The notes below the pieces were generated by a model, which worked only from the letters and a program-made list of their open reading frames with translations, was not told the DNA's origin and did no database searches. Shown here in pieces: positions 52,295 to 61,842 of a DNA stretch of 64,000 nt (position 1 is its first letter; each line of letters starts with the position of its first letter). Source of the stretch: Pediococcus claussenii ATCC BAA-344 (GTDB lineage: Bacteria > Bacillota > Bacilli > Lactobacillales > Lactobacillaceae); NCBI RefSeq assembly GCF_000237995.1, contig NC_016605.1, positions 1,612,001 through 1,676,000 of the forward strand. The letters run 5' to 3'. A program made the position numbers and the translations under genes.

Positions 52295-53011
52295 ATGTTT
52301 TCACTTGATTCAAAAAGACGTTTCTTTTGGTTAGTTATTTCTATAATAATTAACTCTGCTGCTAACGCACTAACTGTTTCCACAAATATGGGTAGTGCTG
52401 TTTGGACCGCTTCTGCTGTTAACCTATCACACTTGGTGATGCATACTAGTGATCCAGCTATAGCCAACCAGTCACTTGGTCTAGTCTTAGTTGGTTATGG
52501 CATTGCCGTAGCATTTCTAGCGATGTTACTAAGCTGGCGTATTGATCTATGGCGCCTTTTTCGTAACATCCTTTTTATTGTGCCATTTAGTTATTTAATT
52601 CAGTGGATCGTTCCTTTTTGGTCAAATACGCTTGGAATAAGCCATTTGCATGCATCATTTTCCCATCCTTGGGAACTAGCACTTTTGGTATTTTTAGATA
52701 TGATCGGTTTATTTGGTATTGCAGTAGCGGTTTCCTTGTATCAACGCGCCAATCTCATCATGCATCCCAACGATGATCTATCATATATCATTCGCTTCAA
52801 ATATTTAAAAGGGTTAGCGGCCACTGCACAATGGATCAGTTACATACCACCGATTCTAATTACCATCATGTGTGTTCTCTTAAATCATTATATCTGGGCA
52901 GTTAATTTTGGAACAGTCTGGGCATTTTTAACCCAAGGATACGTTCAAGGCTGGGCCGACCATCATGTTGTTCCAACTTTCAAGCACCATTTTTCCTACC
53001 ATTCAAAATAA
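52295..53011 (+). CDS. YczE/YitT-family membrane protein
   Basis: A 238-residue integral membrane protein with about six hydrophobic segments. The start (INSAANALTVSTNMGSAVWTASAVNL) and overall layout resemble YczE-like proteins, whose job is unclear. It starts seven bases after the small PLDc_N gene and has no strong ribosome binding site of its own, so it probably depends on translational coupling. The next gene has its own site. Confidence 0.75.
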   Translation: MFSLDSKRRFFWLVISIIINSAANALTVSTNMGSAVWTASAVNLSHLVMHTSDPAIANQSLGLVLVGYGIAVAFLAMLLSWRIDLWRLFRNILFIVPFSYLIQWIVPFWSNTLGISHLHASFSHPWELALLVFLDMIGLFGIAVAVSLYQRANLIMHPNDDLSYIIRFKYLKGLAATAQWISYIPPILITIMCVLLNHYIWAVNFGTVWAFLTQGYVQGWADHHVVPTFKHHFSYHSK

Positions 53012-53076
53012 TTTGATGTTCCTTCACATTGAGTGCTAGTATAGTAATGATTTTAATCAGGTGGGGAGCAAAAAAT

Positions 53077-53640
53077 ATGAAAAAAATTGCAGTTTACTGC
53101 GGAGCTGCTTCTGGAGCAAATCCCGTTTACGAAAGGGCTGCCAAGGAGCTAGGCGAATGGTTGGTAGCAAATAATTATGGTTTAGTGTATGGTGGCGGTC
53201 AATTTGGTTTAATGGGTGCCATTGCCAGAGCCGTTTTGGATAACGGTGGACACGTAGATGGGATTATTCCTAAAGAACTAGACGCCAGGGGCGCAACTTT
53301 GAAATCCGTTACAAATTTAGAGGTTGTGGAAAACATGACGGTTCGCAAGGGCAGGATGATGGAACTTGCTGATGGTTTTCTTGCACTACCCGGAGGACCT
53401 GGAACTTTAGAAGAAATATCTGAAGTCTACTCTTGGTCGATCATTGGTGATAACAAGAAACCATGCGTCCTTTATAATATTAATCATTACTATGATCCGC
53501 TAAAAACAATGTATCAACAGATGACCAGCCAGGGATTCTTGACACAACAGGCTCACGACAAATTATTATTTAGTGATTCAATGGATAAAATCAGGGAATT
53601 TATGGAAAATTATCAACCACCAAAGATCAGAGAATATTAA
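53077..53640 (+). CDS. LOG-family nucleoside 5'-monophosphate phosphoribohydrolase
   Basis: A 187-residue Rossmann-fold enzyme of the TIGR00730/LOG family, which cleaves nucleotide (cytokinin-type) 5'-monophosphates to base and ribose phosphate. YGGGQFGLMG (near 43-52) and LPGGPGTLEEISE (near 103-115) are the active-site motifs. I start at ATG 53077, after GGGGAG. In bacteria it is thought to act in purine turnover. Confidence 0.9.
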   Translation: MKKIAVYCGAASGANPVYERAAKELGEWLVANNYGLVYGGGQFGLMGAIARAVLDNGGHVDGIIPKELDARGATLKSVTNLEVVENMTVRKGRMMELADGFLALPGGPGTLEEISEVYSWSIIGDNKKPCVLYNINHYYDPLKTMYQQMTSQGFLTQQAHDKLLFSDSMDKIREFMENYQPPKIREY

Positions 53641-53899
53641 AACAATCCATCATCATAAAAGACAGCATCGAAATAACTGCTTACGGAACTGCAACTATTT
53701 TTTGCAACAAATAAATAAAAGCAGCTTTCTCTAATTTAGACAATTGATTTTCTGTAATCTACAGAAGATTGGTTATCTAATTTTGTGAATATACGTTTAC
53801 TATTCCAAAAACTAATGTAGTTTTTCACCATTTCAATTACAATGTTATTGGAACCGATTGGTTCCTAGTGATTGTAGAACGTTTCGACCTTTAGGCAGG

Positions 53900-54848
53900 A
53901 GTGAAACGATTCATTGGTGCGTTATCTGCGGGTGTCCCCTTATGAGACATACTTCGGGTAACGCCTTTTTTGCGTGATAATTCAAAAAATTCCCGTGATT
54001 TATAGGTTGAACCTTGACCGCTATGCAAAATAGTACCTTCAGGTAAGTTGTTCTAATGTGTCCAAGGCTAATTTTGTATCAGGATGTTCAGAAATTTGGT
54101 AAGCAATGATCTCTGAATTGAAGGTATCCATTATTGTTGATAGATAAGTGATATCAATTGTCAACTCTTGTAGAGGATGGTATGAAATCCAATCACGATC
54201 AATTGTATTTTTGAATGTTTTATATAGATTACCCGGTTTATTAAAACGTTTTTGTTTAAAACGACAAACCCAACCATGTCGCGACATGATTTTTTGAATT
54301 TTACTGACACTACACTGAATTACAACCCTTCTAATGAGCAGTACGTGAATTTTCCGATACCCATAAAGAAAGTGGCTTTGAGTGCAAAGTTGATGTATTC
54401 GACTTTCAACTTCTGTAAGTGTATATTCATTTTTTTATTTAAATGACGATAATACGTTGCTCTAGAAATGTCTAAAATTTCACAAATCCCAGTAATAGAA
54501 ATATGGTCACTTAATGTTTTAATTAAATGGATCGTCGATCTGTTTAACATAACCTTTCCTTGATTAAATATTTTTTACAATTTTTAATTCTTCTCGCATC
54601 TGTTTAATTTCAATGTCATTACGAACTTCAGTCGGTAATTCTAGATCACCTTTATTGTATTTATATTGTTTTTCTGGAGATTGTCTAAGACGATAGTACT
54701 CACCATTTTACAGCCAATTCCGCCATTTATAAATGAGTCCATCACTTTTAAGACCCAGCATCTCACATATTTTTCGTCCACTTATACCAGAAATTAGAAG
54801 CCTAATGGCTTCTAATTTTGTTTCATACGAATAATGATTATTGCTCAT
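53900..54848 (-). mobile_element. IS3-family element, degenerate
   Basis: On the minus strand an orfA-like helix-turn-helix frame starts at ATG 54848 (SNNHYSYETKLEAIRLLISG) and has one internal stop. A broken orfB follows (54550 downward: ISITGICEILDISRATYYRHL; then ITYLSTIMDTFNSEII; then HSGQGSTYKSREFFEL and SHKGTPADNAP), with frame changes and stops. The element is dead, and clear terminal repeats were not found. It marks the left edge of the restriction-modification island. The stretch 53641-53899 holds small AT-rich repeats but no gene. Confidence 0.8.
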
Positions 54849-54938
54849 ATAAAAAACACCTCCGAATAAACTTTACTTTTTTCAAAAGTGCTTATATATC
54901 TGTATCAATTATAACTTCAGTTTCCAACCCTCTGCTTT

Positions 54939-56864
54939 TTATTTTATAGTCAGTTGTTTTTCAATTTTTAAGAAGTATTCATCATGTTTAACATTGTTAT
55001 CTGTCCATGAATCTATGAGTTCTTGATGACTATACATATTACGTAAATATAATTCAGATGTTAATAACAATTTTTCTACAGAAGCTAATCCGCCTTGAGC
55101 ATTGGACCAAGATCTAAGGCTATCCAATAATTTCATATAATTTCCAGTGAAATTTCCAGAAACGTACACAAATCTTAGTAAGTTATGAACATCGATGCTT
55201 TTTGGAACAAGTTGCCACCAGGTAGATGTTCTACTAGTATCACGATCACGGACATCGTCTATATATCTTTTTACCTTATCCGTATTCCCAGCAAGTGAAT
55301 AGCCTTTATTGTATGCCTTAGTATCAAAGATAATAAAGTTACCATCGTTATCCCATGCAATTCCATCAGGCTTATTGGAACCTCCCAGAGGTTTGCCATC
55401 AAAGTCAAGGTGCTTAAGGACTAGCTCCATAGTTAACTGCTCAAATTGTGAATACTCAGAGTTCTGATCAGAATCAAGCGCAAGCTCTACCAATTGTAAA
55501 TATCGATGATCAACGTTTTTTAGCATAGGTCTTAATTCATCTTGTTGTTGCTGTACTTGATCTTTTTGTGGGAGGTCTTTAGCGTTAATCGGTATTTCAA
55601 AATCTGCCAACCTATCAACTAATGTATACTTTTTAACTTTACTTGAATCTGAATCAATCTGGAGCCCAATACCATTTAGGCCTGCAATATGATCTTCAAT
55701 TTCTTCTGGTGATACAGTGATCCCATCAAGAACCTGGTTTTTATTCACACGATTATTATTAACCTTATCGGCTAGTTCTATTGATGTGAGCTTATTCGAC
55801 TCGCTTAAAGCTTTTAATATAAGTGCCCTAACTGTTCGAATATATGTGATGTTCCCTTTAGTTGCAAGCATGTCCCATGTCACGTTTTTAGTTGAGCGAG
55901 AATGACTAGACTTTCCAAGTGCTATTCCAAGTTGCTGGCGACCGATACCGGTAATTTTATAAATTGGAATAGCAAACTCTTCTTTTTCATTAGTTTGCTT
56001 ATTTGTGTACGGTATTACTTGTGCATCAATGTTTACTAGATTTAGTTTTTTTAACACGTTAGCAAGTCCTCGAATATATTTATCACTGGTTGATTCCCAG
56101 TTGCTTCGAATCTGAGAAATTAATTTTTGATCATTGTTTTCATAAGCCTCAATCATGCCGTTGATGTATAATTCTTCACCAAAGCTAGTAAACCCGGCCT
56201 CTCCTGCGAAGCCAAACCTTTCTCCTAGCTGAAACTTATTCAGACCTTTTGTCCCTTGGAGCGCTTTTAAGAATCCAACAGCATATGGATAAGAGATAAA
56301 TGTTTGCTGGAATATTTCAGTCTCTTTTAATGTAAGCTCTTCATCATCATTATGTGGCGCATTGGCAAGTTTTTTACCGATTGTCGTGATTGTTACATTG
56401 CCTGTTTTTCTATCCCAGTCCAGTAACCCCAGACCAACAGCTTCTCCAATAAAGTTTCGAATTGGCCATTGTCTCATAGAGCTTTTAAAGCTTTCTCCTT
56501 TATTATCTGTAGCCAACGTATTATCTTGATTTCTAGCAGGTTTCTGACCTTTAAGGATAGCAGGTAGAATACTCTTAATTCGCCATGATGCAGGTTTTCC
56601 AGGCTCTTTTTTTTGTTCAGCTGAAAGGTCGTCCACCGTTAAAGTGACTGGATTAGTTGTTAGCTTATTAAATAGTTTTTCCTTAAGCACATCGTCATCT
56701 ATAAAACGCCATTCAAAAGATTCTTTTATTTCTGTTTGTATTTTAGAGTTCACGATAAAAACACAGAGTATATTTATCATAGACCTTAGACTACCCACAT
56801 CCTGACCTAAGCCAGTAGAAAAGCGCTTTGTTTTGCTAGGATAATAGTTAATACTTATAGTCAA
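54939..56864 (-). CDS. FokI-like type IIS restriction endonuclease
   Basis: A 641-residue restriction enzyme that resembles FokI along its length. The recognition part matches FokI at FQLGERFGFAGEAGFTS (211-227) and SNWESTSDKYIRGL (254-267). The C-terminal cleavage domain (about 450-641) has the PD-(D/E)XK triad Asp500, Asp514 and Lys516 in GGSNKPDG and FDTKAY, and VSGNFTGNY later. Asp529 and Arg533 line up with the FokI dimer-interface pair Asp483/Arg487. It lies 80 bases after its methyltransferase gene. FokI cuts GGATG(9/13); the same site is likely but not proven. Confidence 0.9.
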   Translation of the reverse strand: MTISINYYPSKTKRFSTGLGQDVGSLRSMINILCVFIVNSKIQTEIKESFEWRFIDDDVLKEKLFNKLTTNPVTLTVDDLSAEQKKEPGKPASWRIKSILPAILKGQKPARNQDNTLATDNKGESFKSSMRQWPIRNFIGEAVGLGLLDWDRKTGNVTITTIGKKLANAPHNDDEELTLKETEIFQQTFISYPYAVGFLKALQGTKGLNKFQLGERFGFAGEAGFTSFGEELYINGMIEAYENNDQKLISQIRSNWESTSDKYIRGLANVLKKLNLVNIDAQVIPYTNKQTNEKEEFAIPIYKITGIGRQQLGIALGKSSHSRSTKNVTWDMLATKGNITYIRTVRALILKALSESNKLTSIELADKVNNNRVNKNQVLDGITVSPEEIEDHIAGLNGIGLQIDSDSSKVKKYTLVDRLADFEIPINAKDLPQKDQVQQQQDELRPMLKNVDHRYLQLVELALDSDQNSEYSQFEQLTMELVLKHLDFDGKPLGGSNKPDGIAWDNDGNFIIFDTKAYNKGYSLAGNTDKVKRYIDDVRDRDTSRTSTWWQLVPKSIDVHNLLRFVYVSGNFTGNYMKLLDSLRSWSNAQGGLASVEKLLLTSELYLRNMYSHQELIDSWTDNNVKHDEYFLKIEKQLTIK

Positions 56865-56944
56865 TTGAGTTCCTCCTCGATATAGTTAATATTATTTTGT
56901 TTCATAATATCAAAAAAACAACTATACGTATAGCTGTTAAGTGA

Positions 56945-58879
56945 CTAATAGTTGGTAATTAGAACTTCTCTGCTGCCAAGTGAAACGGTATTATGAGAGG
57001 AGTTTTGATAACCATATTGTAGATCGTGTATGTTATATTGTGTACTCCATTTTTTTAATAGCGTGTTTGTACGTCCTTTATGTTCTATTACGTTACTGAG
57101 TGCAAATCTAATGCCACTGCTATTTAATCCATCTAGAACATCATACAGCTCTTTCTCTTGTTTTTCAGTCCAATTCACAAAACCTCTATTCCCGTCGTTG
57201 TATGATCCTGTTGTTATCAAATAAGGGGGATCAGCATAAACAAAGGATTTTTTGGTTAACTTGGAAAAATCAAAGTCTGAAAAATATTCATCAGTAAAGT
57301 GAGCGTCCGCATGATTTAGCTTGTTTACAAAATTCCTAAGATTTTCTGCCATTCGATCTGAAAAGTGACTTCGATTTCTGCCAAAGGGATTATTATATTG
57401 TAGCTTATTATTAAAGCGGAATTGATAATTAAATGAATATGCAACTAAAACATATAAATCAAGTGGATTCGGATTACTATTGTACTGCTTTCTGAATTTA
57501 AGAAATCCTTTTTCATTTGTCTTTGATAATTTATACTCATCTATACGTTTTTGAATAAGGTTTAATAATGTCTCCGAGTTCTTATTCTGAAAATATCGAA
57601 ACATGTCATTAATTCGGTTATTAATATCATTGAAATATATAGTTTTGGCTTCGGAGTTAATACCAACATTACCAGCGCCACTAAATAAATCAACAAAGGT
57701 GTCAACTTGCTTTGGAAATAATGGCTCAATTTGTGGCAATAGTTTGTACTTGCCCCCAATGTAGTTTAAAGGGCTTTTTATATATCCAAGACTTGATGGA
57801 CTTGCTTTCGTAACATTCTTAACATTTTTTTCTCTAGACGCTTTGTTCAAATGGTTTTTTGGTTGAAAATAATATAGTAGTTCAAACAATGAGTCGTCGG
57901 GGCTAACAACCTTGGACTTATATTTTCTATACTGGATTCTGTGAACTTCAACGGATCCTTTTACTGCGACCTGTTCTATCATATTGGTAAGTTCTTTTTC
58001 TGGTATTATTCCGTCAGTTGAGTAGCTAACAATCACGTGAGAAAACTGGAGATTTTGTAGCAATTGTTTCATAGCCGGAAGAGCCTTCCTCTTGACTGCA
58101 AAATCTGATTTCAGTTCCACATAGTCTCTCTGTCCTGTAATACCATGTAGTTCAGGGTTATCATTTCGGGCAATGGTTTCAAGTACGTGATAGTTTGGCG
58201 CATATTGGCGATTATTATATGGAGTGTCAATATATAATATGTCGCCACTTATTTTTTTTACTAGTTGCATGGAGTCCATTGAATATGACGTGTTTACGCT
58301 ATTATTATCAATAATTTTTGTAGCAGTTAATTCCAAGGGATTATAGGTTCTTTTATCCCAATGTTTTAAGAATGCACCATAGGTTCCAGTAATGTTTGAA
58401 ACGTAGGGGATTGCACGTAATAATACTCCAAGCAGATAATCAAATTCATCTTGGCCTATAATGTTATCTCGTTTCCATCTATCAATGGTGTTTCGTATAA
58501 AGTCGATTCTTTTCGCATTTTTTATTTGAAAGTACATACGTTTCTCTGATCCTGCAGGAGAGTATTCTCTAGTAACAAATCCGCCATTGTAATCTGATAT
58601 ATCAACTAATTGTAAGTATTTAAGCGGATCATTAATACCTATTTTTTTTAGTTTATTGAATGATGGTGTTGTGTTCAGTGCTATGCCCCCTAGGGATAAA
58701 GCCTGAGAAAACTTCATTAGGTCGTTAGTTGTTACCGCAAATTTGTTCTTAAAGTATTCTGCTACGATATTGGACCCAGCAAATAAATCTACAAAGCTAA
58801 CCTCGTTTCCACTTAGATGTGGGGTTAGTAAGTTATCAATTTCTTTTAGTAAGTGAGCCTTACTGCCAATAAATCTCAT
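56945..58879 (-). CDS. FokI-like dual adenine methyltransferase
   Basis: A 644-residue protein with two tandem Dam-type N6-adenine methyltransferase domains, the same plan as M.FokI, in which each half modifies one strand of the asymmetric site. Half one: RFIGSK, FVDLFAGSNIV (29-39), catalytic DTPYNNRQY (218-226). Half two: LNYIGGKYKLL (371-381), FVDLFSGAGNVG (395-406), YADPPY (548-553). It protects host DNA against the endonuclease encoded after it. It is transcribed first, which lets protection precede cutting. Confidence 0.92.
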   Translation of the reverse strand: MRFIGSKAHLLKEIDNLLTPHLSGNEVSFVDLFAGSNIVAEYFKNKFAVTTNDLMKFSQALSLGGIALNTTPSFNKLKKIGINDPLKYLQLVDISDYNGGFVTREYSPAGSEKRMYFQIKNAKRIDFIRNTIDRWKRDNIIGQDEFDYLLGVLLRAIPYVSNITGTYGAFLKHWDKRTYNPLELTATKIIDNNSVNTSYSMDSMQLVKKISGDILYIDTPYNNRQYAPNYHVLETIARNDNPELHGITGQRDYVELKSDFAVKRKALPAMKQLLQNLQFSHVIVSYSTDGIIPEKELTNMIEQVAVKGSVEVHRIQYRKYKSKVVSPDDSLFELLYYFQPKNHLNKASREKNVKNVTKASPSSLGYIKSPLNYIGGKYKLLPQIEPLFPKQVDTFVDLFSGAGNVGINSEAKTIYFNDINNRINDMFRYFQNKNSETLLNLIQKRIDEYKLSKTNEKGFLKFRKQYNSNPNPLDLYVLVAYSFNYQFRFNNKLQYNNPFGRNRSHFSDRMAENLRNFVNKLNHADAHFTDEYFSDFDFSKLTKKSFVYADPPYLITTGSYNDGNRGFVNWTEKQEKELYDVLDGLNSSGIRFALSNVIEHKGRTNTLLKKWSTQYNIHDLQYGYQNSSHNTVSLGSREVLITNY

Positions 58880-59004
58880 TTTTTCACATCCTCTTACATC
58901 CTTATTGAGAAATTATAACATCTTAGTGGAAGAGTACAATACTAAATTTCTTTTCAAATTTATTCGTAGGGGCCATTTCTAATTTATATAAATAAACAGA
59001 CCTA

Positions 59005-59595
59005 GTGGAGAGACAAGTTGTATTACCAATTAAAGACTCAAACGTACTAAAAGAAGTCCAAGATACGTTATTAAATAATTTTAAAGCTGGCTCACAAAAT
59101 TACACAGTTTTTCAAGTTGGCAAAACGACATTATTAAGAGTGCGCGACTTCATGAGCCTAAAACTAACTGATGTATTCGACAACAACATGAACGTTCGTA
59201 AGAATGCGTTTATTCACGATAAGAAGACGGGAAAGGCTAACACTCTATATTTAAAACCAGTTGAATCAGATTTACTGAAGTATAAAACATAGTTAAAAAA
59301 TGAGGCGATTCATTCAAAATGGCTTTATCCGTCAACTACCCATATGGATCAGCATATTACCGAAAAGCAATTTTATAAAATTATGAACAAAGTAGGCGAT
59401 CTACTGGGTATAAATTACCTGGGTACCCACACCATGCGAAAAACGGGAGCCTATGGAGTTTATGTACAGTCTAACTACAATATTGGATTAGTTATGATGC
59501 TGTTAAATCATTCAAGTGAGGCAATGACGCTGGAATACTTAGGACTTGATCAAGCAAGTAGGAAAAGTATTTTAAATCATATTGACTTCGGATAA
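59005..59595 (+). pseudogene. Tyrosine recombinase (plasmid integrase type) with an amber stop
   Basis: The reading frame from GTG 59005 to 59595 is a short tyrosine recombinase of about 196 codons, a form common on Lactobacillus plasmids. TLLRVRDFMSLKL carries the first Arg, HTMRKTGAY the His-x2-Arg box, and LLNHSSEAMTLEYLG the last His and the catalytic Tyr. A TAG at 59290-59292 splits it; both halves are in the same frame, so one base change killed it. A weak start context also suggests decay. It marks past mobility of the island. Confidence 0.8.
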
Positions 59596-59605
59596 AGTTA
59601 AATCA

Positions 59606-60150
59606 TTATGATATTGATATCATACCCATAAAGTTTATAAGAATGTGAACAGCAATTGGATAAACAATATTTTGATCGGTTCTTTCATACAGTATGGACA
59701 AGAACAATAGAGGAAGATAAGTAATTAAACCAATGAAAATGGATTGAAAACTTATATTTCCTGTAATTATATGTGAGAGTATAAATAATAACGTTGGTGA
59801 AATTATTGACACATACTTCTGTACAATGATGTTGCGTGAAATATTTAAAGTTGGGAGGAAAACACGTTGAAAAAAATATTGAAAAATAAGTTCTTCTATA
59901 ATCGGTGAAATTAAGACAACAGTAAGCATAATTGAAAACATTAATAAAAAAGGGGGGCCATTGCTCTTTGAAGTGCGACTTGTGTCCCATATTGAGCGCC
60001 TGTTTGCGGTAAGTGTAACATGAAAATGATGATATTGTAGGTAATTGAAATAGCAACACAAATCACAACTTTTAACCAAGATTGTTTTTTTATAAGTTGT
60101 TTGAAGCATCTTTGAAGATAATCCCACAAGATGAAAACTAATATTAATAG
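59606..60150 (-). pseudogene. CPBP intramembrane protease, frameshifted
   Basis: The 3' part reads PIIEELIFQYFFQR (EExxxR motif), ILSHI and HILINFMG, the three motifs of CPBP/Abi membrane proteases, which are often bacteriocin-immunity or maturation proteins. The matching 5' part is in another frame (WDYLQRCFKQLIKKQSWLK to QRAMAP), the switch falling in the A6G6 run near 59950. The N-terminus is also cut short by a stop. The gene is probably dead unless the homopolymer was misread. Confidence 0.7.
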
Positions 60151-60352
60151 TTGTACTCAAAATCTAAAAACGGATATTGAATCAATAACTATAGGATTTA
60201 CCAGTAGATGTGAATCGGTTACATATTTTAGTATAAAATAAAAAAATTATTAATAATCAGGTCAGTTATCGGGAAAAAAATAATCCCCAAAAATATTTTT
60301 TTGATATACTCCAATTATCGAACAATGTAAAGACCCCCTTTATTATAAATAA

Positions 60353-60380
60353 ACAGCACTATGTTTTGACATAGTACTGT
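60353..60380. repeat. Hairpin in noncoding stretch
   Basis: ACAG-x-ACTATGT pairs with ACATAGT-x-CTGT around a TTTG-like loop. There is no T run. The rest of 60151-60415 is AT-rich and shows no gene. Confidence 0.5.
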
Positions 60381-60415
60381 TCTGGTACTCATGTGTTAAA
60401 AATATAAATTGCTAA

Positions 60416-60565
60416 TTAAAAAACGAAATAAAACTTGCAATGGTTAAAAATTGTAATGTGAATTCCACCACGTTTCTTACTTTTGCCACCTGCTATGGAT
60501 ACTAATTCATCAGTTATTAATTCTGCAAATTGAGTTGTCGTGTAAGCAACTTCCTTCGTAAAAAC
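60416..60565 (-). pseudogene. Double-glycine-leader peptide, start lost
   Basis: On the minus strand an open stretch reads QFAELITDELVSIAGG, then KSKKRGGIHITIFNHCKFYF to a stop at 60416. The first part is a near-perfect double-glycine leader (LxxxELxxIxGG) as used by class II bacteriocins and peptide pheromones. No start codon exists between it and the in-frame stop at 60566, so the gene appears dead. The core after GG is 22 residues, basic at its start. A broken CPBP gene lies next to it. Confidence 0.55.
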
Positions 60566-60714
60566 CTAATTAAATATGAAGAAGTCTAAGATGGTATGTA
60601 GTGAAAACGAAAATGAGTAATTGAATAGGTCCTTGCTACAGTTTCAATGCTGTCTTTTACTTTCTATGCATACTTAAACTTATACCTGTAATAAAACACG
60701 TCTGTCAAAATTAA

Positions 60715-61071
60715 TTATTTATGAATTAGTTGATCAAACAAATCATCAACAGCATCAAAGACATCATTAGGACACGTACCTATGTATTCAACATCTCTCT
60801 CTTCTGATGAAGGATCAATGGTTTTAACCTGATCCACGAGTACTTTTCCGTACACATCCGGGGTGTTTATTTTAATTGATAGGCTTCGGTAGTTTTTAGT
60901 TGAAGTAATCGGTAGCACTAGCATCACTCCGTCAATTTTTTGTGTATCGGCAATGCTAAATACCAGTGCGGGTCTTCTACCGCGCTGTTCGTGTCCTTCA
61001 GTCGGACTAAAATTAATCCACACTAAATCACCTTGTTCGTATAATTTATTTCCGTTAGTTAACTTTTTCAC
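60715..61071 (-). CDS. mazF: MazF/PemK-family toxin
   Basis: A 118-residue mRNA-cleaving endoribonuclease toxin. GDLVWINFSPTEGHEQRGRRPALV (15-38) is the MazF core with its conserved RGRRP, and VLPITSTKN and DQVKTID are the next family motifs with the usual Thr and Arg/Lys positions. It follows the antitoxin gene by 26 bases on the same strand, the standard order. Cleavage specificity cannot be told from sequence. Confidence 0.92.
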   Translation of the reverse strand: MKKLTNGNKLYEQGDLVWINFSPTEGHEQRGRRPALVFSIADTQKIDGVMLVLPITSTKNYRSLSIKINTPDVYGKVLVDQVKTIDPSSEERDVEYIGTCPNDVFDAVDDLFDQLIHK

Positions 61072-61097
61072 TGTTTAGTCTCCCTCAAAAACAAATA

Positions 61098-61346
61098 TTA
61101 GTTACCATCTTCATCGTGACTCAAATCAACTTCGCCAATACTTGGTTCATCAGTAAGATGTCCAAAGTTTTTCATTAAACGCGAATCCTCTTTGCCATGC
61201 TTACTGACTATAATTCGATTATTTTTCACGCAAATATCAACTGTTTGGTGTTCAAAATCAGTAACTCCTATTGATTCCAAGGCTTCTTTTGAAAGCTCTA
61301 CACCCTGGGAATCGCCTATTTTTTTTATGCCTGTAGTAATATTCAT
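61098..61346 (-). CDS. mazE: MazE-type antitoxin
   Basis: An 82-residue antitoxin. Residues 5-45 form an AbrB/MazE-like DNA-binding fold (IKKIGDSQGVELSKEALESIGV), and the acidic C-terminus (EPSIGEVDLSHDEDGN) is the part that usually plugs the MazF active site. It lies directly before mazF and with it makes a complete pair. It should repress its own promoter in 61347-61371 and the region beyond. Confidence 0.88.
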   Translation of the reverse strand: MNITTGIKKIGDSQGVELSKEALESIGVTDFEHQTVDICVKNNRIIVSKHGKEDSRLMKNFGHLTDEPSIGEVDLSHDEDGN

Positions 61347-61371
61347 CAGTTAACCCCTCCAATTGGCTTCG

Positions 61372-61680
61372 TTATACCACTAAAACTACGATCAAAATTG
61401 CGGAAACCACACAGCGTACGGTAAAATTCGACCAATTAATATTGTTGAATATTAAACTCCCATTCAAAAGTGCCACCGGAATCTCCAAAAGCAATCCTAA
61501 TATTCCTAACATTGGTCGTAAAATTGTCAATATCATCAATGCACCCGCCACAAGATTTAACACCATTAACCAGTTGTCAATTTGATTATCAATTCGGCGT
61601 ACACTAACAATCAAAAAAACTCCATATAAAATCGTTAAAATTGTTCCAATCCACTGAATTATGCTTAAATGTACTAACAT
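61372..61680 (-). CDS. Small hydrophobic membrane protein, unknown
   Basis: A 102-residue protein with about four hydrophobic segments (IIQWIGTILTILYGVFLIV; NWLMVLNLVAGALMILTI; LGILGLLLEIPVALL; VRCVVSAILIVVLVV). I start at ATG 61680, after GAGGAG; an ATG at 61695 would overlap that site. I do not recognise the family. It lies 25 bases upstream of mazE on the same strand and may share its transcript. Confidence 0.6.
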   Translation of the reverse strand: MLVHLSIIQWIGTILTILYGVFLIVSVRRIDNQIDNWLMVLNLVAGALMILTILRPMLGILGLLLEIPVALLNGSLIFNNINWSNFTVRCVVSAILIVVLVV

Positions 61681-61761
61681 TAGCAGTCTCCTCATTCTTC
61701 TAGATACGCATATTTTACTTCAAAGCTTATCATTCGTATATATTTTTATTTCACAAACCAT

Positions 61762-61790
61762 TTGACAATTTAATTAGTTATTTGTATAGT
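61762..61790 (+). promoter_or_regulatory. Promoter of the BceAB-type operon
   Basis: TTGACA (61762-61767) and TATAGT (61785-61790) have a 17-base spacer. AGTTAC and GTAACT, 12 bases apart, follow at about 61793-61816 and may be an operator. Confidence 0.7.
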
Positions 61791-61842
61791 TAGTTACACA
61801 AGTAGTTAAGTAACTTTCAGCAATTTAAATTTGGAGGCTATT

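Noticed and set aside
53860-53890. GGAACC...GGTTCC palindrome as an IS end
   Set aside because: No matching inverted repeat was found beyond the orfA start near 54850-54900, so the IS ends stay undefined.
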